The notes under the pieces were generated by a model, which was given only the letters and a program-made list of their open reading frames with translations, was not told the origin of the DNA and ran no database searches. Source: an uncultured Muribaculum sp. (GTDB taxonomy: Bacteria; Bacteroidota; Bacteroidia; Bacteroidales; Muribaculaceae). From it: 32,542 bases of DNA. This document shows, one piece after another, positions 7,888-16,736 of this stretch (position 1 is the stretch's first letter; each line of letters begins with the position of its first letter). The stretch spans positions 1 to 32,542 of the forward strand of contig CAJUTE010000030.1 of NCBI GenBank assembly GCA_910589555.1, given 5' to 3'. A program made the translations under genes and the position numbers.

Positions 7888-7927
7888 TACTGATAATTTG
7901 TTTTAATTAGAAAAATCAGTATATTTG
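7888..7927 (+). promoter_or_regulatory. Promoter and palindromic operator of the toxin-antitoxin pair
   Basis: TTTG (7897-7900), 19 nt, TATATTTG (7920-7927) is a full-consensus promoter 23 nt before the antitoxin-position ATG. The inverted repeat TACTGAT (7888-7894) / ATCAGTA (7915-7921) brackets the -33 element and reaches into the -7 box, where a repressor would block the polymerase. This fits the autoregulation typical of type II modules. Confidence 0.65.
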
Positions 7928-7950
7928 CAACTATAACAACGGAATAAATC

Positions 7951-8379
7951 ATGTGTCCAACAGCTTATCTTTCAAAGCAGATAGTGAATCTCGGTACGCG
8001 CTCCTACCGCCAAAGGATGGAAGCGGAATCGAGCATGAACTATCGTGTGACACAACTTGCACGTCTTAACCGCGATCTTGACAATTTCTACGAGCAGCTC
8101 TATCAGCAATATCCCTCGGTAACCGCTTCCGATTACAAGGTGTTCAGTTCCCAGCTCAAGATAATGCTTTCGACTGTGAAAGCTCTCTACGACGTGTGCC
8201 GCAAAATGCCTCGCGACCTCGGATTCGCTCATGAGACCGACAAACTTGGCATGAACTACTCAGCACTATACGAGATAAAGCACGATATAGAAAATTTCCG
8301 TCTTCCGACCGAAAAACGTCATGCCGATGTTTCCGCACTCCTTGCCGAGGCTGGCAAATCACTTCTAAAAGTGAGATAA
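7951..8379 (+). CDS. Probable antitoxin or partner of a RelE-like toxin
   Basis: A 142-residue helical protein with no recognised family. A charged helical stretch (NYRVTQLARLNRDLDNFYEQ) at about 30-49 could form a coiled coil. It has its own promoter with a palindromic operator and overlaps the downstream RelE-like gene by one base (TAATG), the arrangement of an antitoxin preceding its toxin. It is longer than most RelE-family antitoxins, and I see no ribbon-helix-helix, HTH-XRE or Phd/YefM-type N-terminus. Antitoxin is therefore inferred from position only. It could instead be a third, chaperone-like or unrelated component. Confidence 0.6.
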   Translation: MCPTAYLSKQIVNLGTRSYRQRMEAESSMNYRVTQLARLNRDLDNFYEQLYQQYPSVTASDYKVFSSQLKIMLSTVKALYDVCRKMPRDLGFAHETDKLGMNYSALYEIKHDIENFRLPTEKRHADVSALLAEAGKSLLKVR

Positions 8380-8783
8380 TGATTGTTTTCAAAGCCATCA
8401 CAACATTTGACAACCACCTGAAAGCGCTACTTAAAGTAAAGCGCGGCGTGTATGGCGGAGTGACGGCAGAGCTTAAAAACGAATTTAAAGAAGCCACAAT
8501 CGAAGAGATACGCGCAAATCGCGACCTCATTCTTGCTGACGACAAAATGTCGGTCATAAAACTTAGACTCCCTGACAAAAAACAACGATTGTCGAAAAAA
8601 GACGGGTATCGGCTGATATATCTCGTTTCGAAAACTGAAGAAAAAGTAGTATTTCTGGATATCTACCCGAAAAACGGGCCTATGCAGCAACTCACCATCA
8701 GCGATAATCACCTGAAGCAACTGCTTCAGGAATTCATCGCCGAAACCAACAGCAACCTCTTGAAAGACTATCCGATAGAGTGA
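8379..8783 (+). CDS. RelE/ParE-superfamily toxin
   Basis: A 134-residue small basic protein with a C-terminal RelE/HigB-like core: SVIKLRLPDKKQRLSKKDGYRLIYLV at about 58-83 followed by VVFLDIYPKNGP at about 89-100. The pattern of a beta-hairpin with Arg/Lys residues, GYRxIY, then a hydrophobic strand and YPK is characteristic of RelE-type mRNA interferases. Its cellular target would be ribosome-associated mRNA if it follows the family. The first 45 residues form a helical extension not present in minimal RelE toxins. It is the second gene of a two-gene module inserted between the antiterminator genes and the polysaccharide cluster. Confidence 0.72.
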   Translation: MIVFKAITTFDNHLKALLKVKRGVYGGVTAELKNEFKEATIEEIRANRDLILADDKMSVIKLRLPDKKQRLSKKDGYRLIYLVSKTEEKVVFLDIYPKNGPMQQLTISDNHLKQLLQEFIAETNSNLLKDYPIE

Positions 8784-8841
8784 AAATGAAATCACCCTAT
8801 CGAAACCCGATTTCAAATTAAGAACATCATAATTTTTTAGC

Positions 8842-8866
8842 GAGTATGACCAAATCAGTCATACTC
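8842..8866. other. Perfect 9-bp hairpin downstream of the toxin gene
   Basis: GAGTATGAC (8842-8850) pairs perfectly with GTCATACTC (8858-8866) around a 7-nt loop. The T run (TTTTTT) lies on its 5' side rather than after it, so a standard intrinsic terminator for the + strand is not obvious. It may be a pause site or attenuator between the module and the polysaccharide genes. Confidence 0.5.
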
Positions 8867-8875
8867 CTTCATTCC

Positions 8876-8938
8876 ATGCTATTCGAAAATAGCGAAGCCG
8901 CCACAAAACGTCGCTGGCGCCACACCCTCAGATATTGA
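8876..8938 (+). pseudogene. 3' fragment of a second copy of the 7207-7878 gene
   Basis: Bases 8892-8929 repeat 7778-7815 with only 2 differences in 38, and both differences are synonymous in the reading frame. In frame, the fragment reads MLFENSEAATKRRWRHTLRY and stops, against MLLGNREAATKRRWRHTLAE in the intact gene. Silent-only changes suggest the fragment descends from a real coding gene rather than a recent copy. It ends 13 nt before the flippase ATG. Confidence 0.7.
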
Positions 8939-8951
8939 GTTAATTCAGTCC

Positions 8952-10508
8952 ATGACTTCTACATCAGAAAACAACAAACGCATCGCTAAAAACACGATTT
9001 TACTATACTTCCGCATGGGAATAACCATGGCGGTGCAACTTTACACCTCTCGTGTAGTATTAGATGTACTCGGGATAGAAGATTATGGCATTTGGTCTCT
9101 TGTTGCAACTTTAGTAGTATCAATATCATTCTTTACCGGACCACTTCTTTCCTCTACTCAACGATTTATTAGTTATGAAATTGGGAAAGGTAATGAAAAT
9201 AGGGTTCAAATAATCTTTTCTCAAAGCATGATTCTATTCCTAATATTTAGCGTCATACTAGCGATTATTTTTGAGACTTTAGGATTATGGCTCCTTAACA
9301 CCAAGCTTTCGATTCCCCCAGAAAAAGTAAGAATAACGAATATTGTATATCAACTTGCGGTGTTGACTTTCATTGTGACACTTATTAGAATGTCTTATGA
9401 CGCATTAATTATCGCTTATGAAAAGATGCTTTTTTATGCATACATTTGCCTAATCGATGTTGGTCTAAAACTTGGAATCGTATATGTTCTGTACTTAAAA
9501 CCTCAAATACCGACACTCATACTCTACGGAATACTAATGTTTCTTGTTTCAGTAATAATAACTCTAATATATAAAATATACTGCAATCATTTTTATCGTA
9601 ATTCAAAAATTAAATTTAAAATAAACCGTCCGATTATAAAAGAAATGGCATCATTCTCAGGATGGAGCCTTATGGGTGCTTTTGCTGTAATGACAGCAAA
9701 TCAAGGTGTAAGTATGGTTCTCAATGTATTTTATGGCGTAACAATAAACGCCACCATGGGAATAACAAATCAAATTGGCAATGCTGTAAATCAGTTTGCC
9801 ACAAATTTCCAAGTTGCATTTCAACCACAAATTGTAAAGCTATACTCTCAGCAAGATTTAAAAAATCTTTACCTATTAATATATCGCACCAGTCGAATGT
9901 CTTTTTTATTATTATTCGCCATTGCATATCCAATAATATCAAATATCAATGAAATACTCCTTATATGGTTAGGAAAAGATGTCCCCATACTTACTTCTGA
10001 GTTTTGTATTTGGTTAATAATTTCTCTTCTTATTGATTGTATATCAGCACCATTATGGATAGCTATTCAAGCCGTTGGGCGGATTCGTAATTACCAGATA
10101 ATTATAAGTAGCATCATATTGCTCAATATTTTAGTATCATATATTCTTTTGTATAAAGGTCTACCTCCAGTAACAGTAATGATTCTTAAATGCGCAGTAA
10201 GCATACTCTGTCTTACAACAAGACTGCAATTCTGCAAGAAACAAATAAATTTTTCATTTGTGGAATATCTAAAAAAAGTATTATCCCCGATAATACTGAC
10301 AGTATTGAGCAGCTTAGTAATTATCTTCCCATTTACAAATCTCACAATATCCAATACTCTTGCTAAATTAATATTTCATTTAGCCCTATTTCTATTTGCC
10401 TATATTCCTGCCGTTTACATATTTGGAATAAAATCATCAGAGAGGATAGCAATAAAACATTTTATTAGAGCAAAAATACATCAGAAACAAACTACAAATG
10501 AAAATTGA
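8952..10508 (+). CDS. Wzx-type polysaccharide flippase (MATE/MOP superfamily)
   Basis: A 518-residue integral membrane protein with about 12-14 hydrophobic segments. It opens with the typical layout of oligosaccharide flippases: a short polar N-terminus, NTILLYFRMGITMAVQLYTS and then RVVLDVLGIEDYGIWSLV. It would flip undecaprenyl-diphosphate-linked repeat units across the inner membrane. It is the first gene of the polysaccharide cluster, and from here base composition falls sharply to AT-rich compared with the genes before it. It overlaps the next gene by 11 nt. No promoter of its own was found directly upstream, which fits transcription by read-through from the regulator region. Confidence 0.88.
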   Translation: MTSTSENNKRIAKNTILLYFRMGITMAVQLYTSRVVLDVLGIEDYGIWSLVATLVVSISFFTGPLLSSTQRFISYEIGKGNENRVQIIFSQSMILFLIFSVILAIIFETLGLWLLNTKLSIPPEKVRITNIVYQLAVLTFIVTLIRMSYDALIIAYEKMLFYAYICLIDVGLKLGIVYVLYLKPQIPTLILYGILMFLVSVIITLIYKIYCNHFYRNSKIKFKINRPIIKEMASFSGWSLMGAFAVMTANQGVSMVLNVFYGVTINATMGITNQIGNAVNQFATNFQVAFQPQIVKLYSQQDLKNLYLLIYRTSRMSFLLLFAIAYPIISNINEILLIWLGKDVPILTSEFCIWLIISLLIDCISAPLWIAIQAVGRIRNYQIIISSIILLNILVSYILLYKGLPPVTVMILKCAVSILCLTTRLQFCKKQINFSFVEYLKKVLSPIILTVLSSLVIIFPFTNLTISNTLAKLIFHLALFLFAYIPAVYIFGIKSSERIAIKHFIRAKIHQKQTTNEN

Positions 10509-11463
10509 AGAGAAAATTAAGTTCCTTAAAGCCAAAATATCCCAACAGTTACAACATTTAATCGGTAAAAAATGCATTTTGATAGATTTACCTTACTATG
10601 ATAATCTTGGAGATGTGTTAATCTGGCAAGGAGAATTAGATTTCTTAAAATCAATAGACACTTCAGTGTTGCAATCTTCTTCTTCGGGGACGTTTTTATA
10701 TCCCAAATTAACTGACGATACGTCCATACTCTTACATGGTGGGGGAAATTTTGGAGACCTATACAGAAATTTTCAAGATTTTCGTCTTAGCGTAATTAAA
10801 GCATACCCTAAAAATCGAATCATAATGTTCCCCCAGTCTGTATGGTATAATGATAAATCGTTGATAAGAAAAGATGCTGAGATTATTTCTCAACACTCAG
10901 ACTTATACCTCTGTGCCAGAGATAAATGGAGCTATGATTTTCTAATTTCAAATTTCCCTAAATGCAAAATCCTACTTGTCCCAGATATGGCTTTCTATGT
11001 AAACGATAATTTCTTAGCACATTATCGCAATTACAATACAGGAAAATCACTGCATTTCAAAAGGATTGATAAAGAATCGGTATTTTTCAACAATGCGAAT
11101 GATGAGAATAAAAGTGACTACGGAGATTGGCCAAAATACGGAGATCGCACAATTGGATTCAACCTTATGAGTTATGGGAGCGTATTAATTAATAAAACCA
11201 AATCACTAATTTTTATTCCTAACGTTATTGCAACATTTATTGACGCCTATGCGAACAAATACTGGCGTAATAGTAGGTTAAAACTGGCAGCATCATATAT
11301 TGCTCAATATGACACTATAACTACAGATCGGCTACATGCAATGATTTTATCTCTTTTGCTCCATAAATCAGTCGAATTTAAGGATAATTATACAGGCAAA
11401 TTAAAAGCCTATTATGAGACGTGGCTTTCTGATTTAGACTGCATAAAACCAGCCAATAACTAA
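10498..11463 (+). CDS. Polysaccharide pyruvyl transferase family protein
   Basis: A 321-residue cytoplasmic protein with hallmarks of the polysaccharide pyruvyltransferase family: LIDLPYYDNLGDVLIWQGEL near the N-terminus, ILLHGGGNFGDLY in the middle, RIIMFPQSVWY, and TTDRLHAMILSLLL near the C-terminus. Members add pyruvate ketals to sugars of exopolysaccharides from phosphoenolpyruvate; some members act differently, so the modified sugar is unknown. It overlaps the flippase gene by 11 nt and is followed after 9 nt by a glycosyltransferase gene. Confidence 0.85.
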   Translation: MKIEEKIKFLKAKISQQLQHLIGKKCILIDLPYYDNLGDVLIWQGELDFLKSIDTSVLQSSSSGTFLYPKLTDDTSILLHGGGNFGDLYRNFQDFRLSVIKAYPKNRIIMFPQSVWYNDKSLIRKDAEIISQHSDLYLCARDKWSYDFLISNFPKCKILLVPDMAFYVNDNFLAHYRNYNTGKSLHFKRIDKESVFFNNANDENKSDYGDWPKYGDRTIGFNLMSYGSVLINKTKSLIFIPNVIATFIDAYANKYWRNSRLKLAASYIAQYDTITTDRLHAMILSLLLHKSVEFKDNYTGKLKAYYETWLSDLDCIKPANN

Positions 11464-11472
11464 TAATAAATC

Positions 11473-12297
11473 ATGATTTCATTAATTACGGCAACTTTAG
11501 GGAGAACTGAGCCAATAAAATTTTTATTGGAGTCACTATCCAGACAAACATACAAAGATTTCGAGCTATTGATTATAGATCAGAATCAACATTATAAAGT
11601 AAGAGAAATAATAAACACCCACGGTGCCGGGCTTAAAATCAAATATATACGCAACTCACAAAAAGGACTATCATTAAACCGAAACATCGGACTCAATCAC
11701 TCAAAAGGCGAAATTATTGGATTTCCAGATGATGACTGTTACTATGCTCCGAATGTTTTGGAAAACATTGTAAATGCATTTAATAAAAATATTGATATTT
11801 CTTTTTGTGCAACAAATTGGTATGACAGCATTATAAAAGGTCAACCTGCAAGATGTTTTATCGAGGATACAATCACAAAAAAAGACGTCTATAAAAAATG
11901 TATATCTTTCAATGTATTCATTCGACATAAATGGAATATACGATTTGACGAAAAACTAGGTGTCGGTGCTCAATTTGGAGCAGGAGAAGAGACAGATTAT
12001 CTCTATTCTCTAATAACAGAATCGGGGTTAAACGGCTATTTCATTTCTTCTGGTGGCGTATTTCATCCTGTTGAAACAAATCGCAACGAGACTAAAATAT
12101 ACAACTATGCAGTTGGGCAAGGTGCTGTATGGAAAAAAGATCTCATATTTAGAAATAATTGGAGATCAATTATAGATGGAATAACAACATCGATTCGATA
12201 CCTATTATCCGGTTTGAAACACAGAAATTTCACGCTAGCAAGAATAACAATTTCTGGATTTTATAAAGGATTCTGCAATTATCATCTTGACAAATGA
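11473..12297 (+). CDS. Family 2 glycosyltransferase
   Basis: A 274-residue GT-A-fold enzyme. The N-terminal nucleotide-binding motif SLITATLGRTEPIKFLLESL is followed by FELLIIDQN and NIGLNHSKGE, and the metal-binding DxD site is GFPDDDCYY (D86-D88). An acidic motif GAGEETDYLY near residue 170 is in the place of the catalytic ED. It would transfer a sugar to the lipid-linked repeat unit at the inner membrane; donor and linkage are not deducible. Its stop overlaps the next ATG (ATGA), so translation is coupled. Confidence 0.88.
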   Translation: MISLITATLGRTEPIKFLLESLSRQTYKDFELLIIDQNQHYKVREIINTHGAGLKIKYIRNSQKGLSLNRNIGLNHSKGEIIGFPDDDCYYAPNVLENIVNAFNKNIDISFCATNWYDSIIKGQPARCFIEDTITKKDVYKKCISFNVFIRHKWNIRFDEKLGVGAQFGAGEETDYLYSLITESGLNGYFISSGGVFHPVETNRNETKIYNYAVGQGAVWKKDLIFRNNWRSIIDGITTSIRYLLSGLKHRNFTLARITISGFYKGFCNYHLDK

Positions 12298-13439
12298 AGA
12301 TATTATTTGATATTATATCTCTCCAGAACTACCATAATGGAGGAGAAGAATATGTAAGAGCCATTCTTCACGATTTATTAAAAAAGACAGGAATTGAATT
12401 AATTGGAGTATATGATTCAAATTTCACTTTTCTAGATAATGACTACGAATGGCTAAGTTCCATTATGAAATTGGAGGATATCAGGAAATCTAATATTTCT
12501 GATATCGTCAATCGCGAAAATATCGATATGTTTTTTATTGGAATCGGGCAGAGATATGCCTCATATAATCTTGAAGGAATTAAATGCCAAACAATTTGTG
12601 TAATCCATGATATCGGAGATATCGAATATTCGACAAATAAAATCCATTATCTATTCAATAAATCAATTAAATCATTTATTAATCTTGTGGTAGATTACTG
12701 GGCACAAAAGTGGAATAAGTCATTCTCAAGCCGCATTCGTAAACCATACGGAAACCTTATCAAATTTATACTTAAATCAAATGTAGAGATAATAACAGTA
12801 TCGAAATATACCGCAAATTCATTATACTATTATTTTCCACAGTTAAAAGATAAATATATCAAAATTTTTTATCCTCCAATTAAAAAATATTCTCTAAAAC
12901 AAAAAATTGAAGATAAGACTTTATCTGAATTCTTAGAGGATTCTCGACCTTATCTTTTATTCTTAAATTACAATCGTTTAAACAAAAACGGACAGATTAT
13001 ATTTAAGGTTTTTAGGCGTTTAAAAATGGACAACTCTGATTTTCGTCTAATCGTTACTGGAGCGAAGCACACTACCGTAAAAAATGACATACTGTATTTG
13101 AAATATGTCTCAACAAGTGATATTGAAAATCTTTATCAGAGAGCTTGGGCTCTACTATACCCTTCTTATACAGAAGGCTTTGGATATCCGCCGATAGAAG
13201 CGATGAAATATAGCACTCCAGTTATTGTTTCAAATGTTTGTTCCATGCCTGAAATATTAGGAAAAGCACCTCTATATTTCTCTCCATTTTATGAAAATGA
13301 GTTGTATAATTGCATAAAACAGCTGATTGCAAATTATGATATGTACTCAAAAAAGGCGTTCGAGAAGGTTCGAGAAATAGAAATATTACAAAATTATGGG
13401 ACTACAGAACTAATAAGCTTAATCTGTCAGAATAAATGA
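12294..13439 (+). CDS. Family 4 glycosyltransferase
   Basis: A 381-residue GT-B-fold enzyme of the GT4 type. The C-terminal half shows the nucleotide-sugar-binding signature EGFGYPPIEAM (E294 and E302 of the EX7E motif), preceded by FRLIVTGAK and LYQRAWALLYPSY and followed by TPVIVSNVCSMPEILG. The N-terminal half has the acceptor-domain elements VIHDIGD (103-109) and VEIITVSKYTANSL. It overlaps its neighbours by 4 nt on both sides. The sugar is unknown; mannosyl- and related hexosyltransferases share this signature. Confidence 0.9.
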   Translation: MKILFDIISLQNYHNGGEEYVRAILHDLLKKTGIELIGVYDSNFTFLDNDYEWLSSIMKLEDIRKSNISDIVNRENIDMFFIGIGQRYASYNLEGIKCQTICVIHDIGDIEYSTNKIHYLFNKSIKSFINLVVDYWAQKWNKSFSSRIRKPYGNLIKFILKSNVEIITVSKYTANSLYYYFPQLKDKYIKIFYPPIKKYSLKQKIEDKTLSEFLEDSRPYLLFLNYNRLNKNGQIIFKVFRRLKMDNSDFRLIVTGAKHTTVKNDILYLKYVSTSDIENLYQRAWALLYPSYTEGFGYPPIEAMKYSTPVIVSNVCSMPEILGKAPLYFSPFYENELYNCIKQLIANYDMYSKKAFEKVREIEILQNYGTTELISLICQNK

Positions 13440-14662
13440 TTTATTATAAAAATATGGGGCAAAATAATTTTTTGGCAAATCCATTTTCTTTATATGGAAT
13501 TACCTGGTCTTTTGTCTTATTAATATATCAATTAGGATGGAGTCATTTAGTTCCAAATTTATCTCGTGGATATATAATTTTTCTATCTTCAACGATTTGT
13601 ATCTCATTCATATTGGGTTACATATTCTATAGTAAGAAAATCTTTACATACAAACCATTATCTGTAATCCCATTCGATTATCTTAAAAAATGTAGTGTCA
13701 TATTATACATTCTATTTATATTAGAAATAATTTGTGCTCGAGAAATTCCATTCATATCTTACTTATTAGGCAATAGAGAGAATGACTATACCGATTTTGG
13801 GCTACCATTTGTACATGTGATATTAAATGGAGGTTTAACCGTAGGGGCATTATTTTCTTATTATGGATATATTTCGATAAATAATACTCGCCGAAAATGC
13901 ATCAAATATTTAGTCATTTTTTGTATTCCATTTCTTCTTATGTTCAATCGTGGCGGCATGATGTTCTGTTTTTTAGGATGCCTTCTTATATATCTCATGA
14001 AAATAAAGAATCTAAAAAAAATCATTATTAAAATATCAATCCTTTTACTGCTCGTTTTATATATATTTGGTCTTTTGGGTAATTTACGAACTGATGTTGG
14101 AGATGCAAAAAACTTACTATTAGAATTTGGACAAGCTACAGATTCTTTTAAAGAATCTGGAATTCCTCCAGAATTTTTTTGGTCATATATATATATAGCC
14201 ACGCCATTAGCCAACTCTCAAAATATGGTTAATGTGGATAACAGAATGGAACCCAGTCTAAAAGCATACCGGGATTTTACTTGTTTCGAGCTTTTACCTG
14301 AATTGATCGCAAAGCGAATAAGCACCGACACGATGCATCGACAAGAAAAAGATTTAATATTTGATTCATTTAATGTATGTTCAGTTTATGGGCGAACTTA
14401 TAAATATTTAGGCTGGTGGGGACCAATATTTATGTACGTATTCTGGATATTTTGGGTAATAGTCACAATTGGGCTAATCCCTAAAAAATCCCCATTTTAC
14501 GTTCCTGCAATTGCATCTGTAAACTTGATTACGATTATGAATTTATTTGACAATATGTTTGTGTTCATGGGACTTATAACAGTCCCATTTATTTTTATCA
14601 TTTTAAGTGTTTTTTTTAAACATGGCTCCAAAAATTTTAGTGGTTTGTGTAATATACAATGA
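13436..14662 (+). CDS. Wzy-type repeat-unit polymerase
   Basis: A 408-residue membrane protein with about 10-12 hydrophobic segments and a large polar loop at about 215-320 between later segments. This is the usual topology of O-antigen/oligosaccharide repeat-unit polymerases. Polymerases diverge so strongly that assignment rests on topology, length and location beside a flippase. Candidate functional residues are the RGGMMF motif near residue 170 and the Arg-containing loop. The gene overlaps the following glycosyltransferase start (14622) by 41 nt. It would polymerise flipped units in the periplasm. Confidence 0.8.
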   Translation: MIYYKNMGQNNFLANPFSLYGITWSFVLLIYQLGWSHLVPNLSRGYIIFLSSTICISFILGYIFYSKKIFTYKPLSVIPFDYLKKCSVILYILFILEIICAREIPFISYLLGNRENDYTDFGLPFVHVILNGGLTVGALFSYYGYISINNTRRKCIKYLVIFCIPFLLMFNRGGMMFCFLGCLLIYLMKIKNLKKIIIKISILLLLVLYIFGLLGNLRTDVGDAKNLLLEFGQATDSFKESGIPPEFFWSYIYIATPLANSQNMVNVDNRMEPSLKAYRDFTCFELLPELIAKRISTDTMHRQEKDLIFDSFNVCSVYGRTYKYLGWWGPIFMYVFWIFWVIVTIGLIPKKSPFYVPAIASVNLITIMNLFDNMFVFMGLITVPFIFIILSVFFKHGSKNFSGLCNIQ

Positions 14663-15434
14663 AAAGCTACAGGAAACAATAACTTATAAAAGTCTCCTTA
14701 TTCATTGTGAAAATATTTTTATTATAGACAATTCTCCGATTCCTTTTAATCCATCCAGTTATTTGCAAAAGGGATGGACATACCAGAACCATCCTGAAAA
14801 TATCGGTCTTTCAAAAGCCTATAACGAAGCGGCTAAATTTGCATATGATAATGGCTATGATTGGATACTTTTATGCGATCAAGACACTTATTTTCCATCT
14901 AATGCATTACAATATTACATTGACGCCATCAAGAATAACCCAACTGTCAATTTATTTTGTCCAAGAGTAAAATTAGATACAGGAGAATATATGTCCCCTA
15001 CTCCGATTAAGAACTATTTAACATCTTTATCAGATAGATCTATTTTTGGAGAGTTTTCTTTATCAAAATTCTGTGTAATTAATAGCGGGATGTTGATAAA
15101 TGTCAGTGCATTTATTTCTGTTGGCGGTTATAATGATTTGGTTTGGCTCGATTTTTCAGACATTCAATTTATCGAACGATTCAAGAATAAATATAAGAAT
15201 GCGTATGCATTAAGTATAGAGTGCATCCAATCGTTTAGTAATAAGGACACTGATTTTGAAAAAAAGCTCAAGCGTTTTACTATATTTTGTCAATCAATTA
15301 AAAATTTTATTCCTACAGAAAAGTGGAAAAAACTTTGGATTTTAATTGTGGTTTTAAGACGAGCCACTTCATTATCCGTACAAAATAAAACAACAAAACC
15401 GTTTTCTATTTTCTATAAAAATTATCTGCAATGA
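14622..15434 (+). CDS. Family 2 glycosyltransferase, rhamnosyltransferase-like
   Basis: The ATG at 14622 gives 270 residues (MAPKILVVCVIYNE); a GTG at 14607 would add five unlikely residues within the polymerase gene. GT2 features: ILVVCVIYNE, IFIIDNS, NIGLSKAYNEAA, and the DxD-type DWILLCDQDTYF (D86-D88). The spacing and the INSGMLINV and WLDFSDIQF segments are typical of the rhamnosyltransferase-like subgroup, but rhamnose is not proven. It overlaps the polymerase by 41 nt and the next gene by 4 nt. Confidence 0.87.
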   Translation: MAPKILVVCVIYNEKLQETITYKSLLIHCENIFIIDNSPIPFNPSSYLQKGWTYQNHPENIGLSKAYNEAAKFAYDNGYDWILLCDQDTYFPSNALQYYIDAIKNNPTVNLFCPRVKLDTGEYMSPTPIKNYLTSLSDRSIFGEFSLSKFCVINSGMLINVSAFISVGGYNDLVWLDFSDIQFIERFKNKYKNAYALSIECIQSFSNKDTDFEKKLKRFTIFCQSIKNFIPTEKWKKLWILIVVLRRATSLSVQNKTTKPFSIFYKNYLQ

Positions 15435-16141
15435 TTTCCGTATGTATGGCAACTTATAACGGCGAGAAATTTCTCCGTGAACAAGTTGATTCCATTCTTG
15501 CTCAATTAACGACTGAAGATGAATTAGTCGTGTCGGATGATGGCTCTACTGATAAAACTATTGGGATTTTAGAGTCATACAATGATTCAAGGATTAAAAT
15601 ATTTCATAATCAAAACAATCATGGGGTCAATGGCAACTTTGAAAATGCACTTCGCCATGCCACTGGTGATTATATATTTCTTTCGGATCAAGATGATGTA
15701 TGGTTGCCGAATAAAGTAACCACATGTAAAAATGCTTTAGCAACCGCCGATTGTATCATTCATGATTGCATATTAGTTGATTCAAATCTAAACACAATCA
15801 ATCCATCATTTTTTTTATACCATAATTCAAAAGAAGGATTTTGGAGAAATTTATATCGAAATTCATATGTAGGATGCTGTATGGCATTTAAAAAGCATAT
15901 CCTTGATACAGTACTTCCTTATCCAAATGAGATTCCGGTATTTCAAGAGGGATGGATTGCATCAATAGCTGCATGGAAATGGAATGTGAGATTTATTGAA
16001 GATAAATGTATCTTATTTCGACGCCATAATTTAAATGAATCCACAACCGGAACCAAAAGTAAATTGTCTATTTCTCGCAAAATATATAACAGAATAAAGC
16101 TATTATACCTAGTATTATTTCGAATTTATGCTAATAAATAA
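15431..16141 (+). CDS. Family 2 glycosyltransferase
   Basis: A 236-residue GT2 enzyme, short because it has little beyond the GT-A core. Motifs are SVCMATYNGEKFLREQVDSI at the N-terminus, VVSDDGSTDKT (33-43), HGVNGNFENAL, and FLSDQDDVWLPNK with DQDD at 86-89. The SDQDDVW form is common in rhamnosyl- and glucosyltransferases of O-antigen clusters. The C-terminal helices are basic and may hold it at the membrane. It overlaps the following acyltransferase by 14 nt. Confidence 0.88.
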   Translation: MISVCMATYNGEKFLREQVDSILAQLTTEDELVVSDDGSTDKTIGILESYNDSRIKIFHNQNNHGVNGNFENALRHATGDYIFLSDQDDVWLPNKVTTCKNALATADCIIHDCILVDSNLNTINPSFFLYHNSKEGFWRNLYRNSYVGCCMAFKKHILDTVLPYPNEIPVFQEGWIASIAAWKWNVRFIEDKCILFRRHNLNESTTGTKSKLSISRKIYNRIKLLYLVLFRIYANK

Positions 16142-16736
16142 TATCTCAAATAACTATTCAATTGGGCATAAAATAAAGCTCGGATTATATTATGCTTTAA
16201 CAATTATCCAATATCCAACCCAAAGAATTATTCGCCGCCCATTCAACATAAGAGGCAAAAATATGATTAATTTAGGACATCGCCTAACTACGGGTATCAA
16301 TTGCAGATTGGAAGCTTTTATTGCTGATGGTGATAAGTCTATCAAAATGAAGTTCGGAAAAAACATTCAACTTAATGACTATGTACATATATCTGCAATT
16401 CATTCAGTTGAAATTGGAGACGATGTTCTGATGGCATCTCACGTATACATTTCTGATAATTCTCATGGAAGTTACTCAGGGGACGAGAATGATACTGATC
16501 CAACCATCCCACCAATTAAACGAAGTTATTATGTGGCACCAGTAAAAATAGGCAATAGAGTTTGGTTGGGAGAAGGTGTCATAGTAATGCCCGGCGTAAC
16601 CATTGGAGATGGAGCAATAATTGGTGCTCATTCTGTTGTAAATAAAAGCATTCCGTCTAATTGCATCGCCGTTGGTGCACCTGCCAAAATAGTAAAACAA
16701 TGGAACAATACAACCAATAGATGGGAAAAAATATGA
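16128..16736 (+). CDS. Left-handed beta-helix (hexapeptide) acyltransferase
   Basis: A 202-residue protein with imperfect hexapeptide repeats from about residue 80 to 190 (VEIGDDVLMASHVYI, VKIGNRVWLGEGVIVMPGVT, IGDGAIIGAHSVV) and the C-terminal SNCIAVGAPAKIVK found in WbbJ/NodL/CysE-type O-acetyltransferases. A conserved His in SDNSHGSY is in the place of the catalytic base. An N-terminal hydrophobic stretch may contact the membrane. It probably acetylates a repeat-unit sugar. The nearest neighbours are glycosyltransferases, with overlaps on both sides. Confidence 0.88.
   Translation: MLINNISNNYSIGHKIKLGLYYALTIIQYPTQRIIRRPFNIRGKNMINLGHRLTTGINCRLEAFIADGDKSIKMKFGKNIQLNDYVHISAIHSVEIGDDVLMASHVYISDNSHGSYSGDENDTDPTIPPIKRSYYVAPVKIGNRVWLGEGVIVMPGVTIGDGAIIGAHSVVNKSIPSNCIAVGAPAKIVKQWNNTTNRWEKI

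Noticed and set aside
14607..14621. GTG start for the glycosyltransferase
   Set aside because: The added residues MFFLN are unlike the family; the ATG at 14622 begins right at the GT2 motif.
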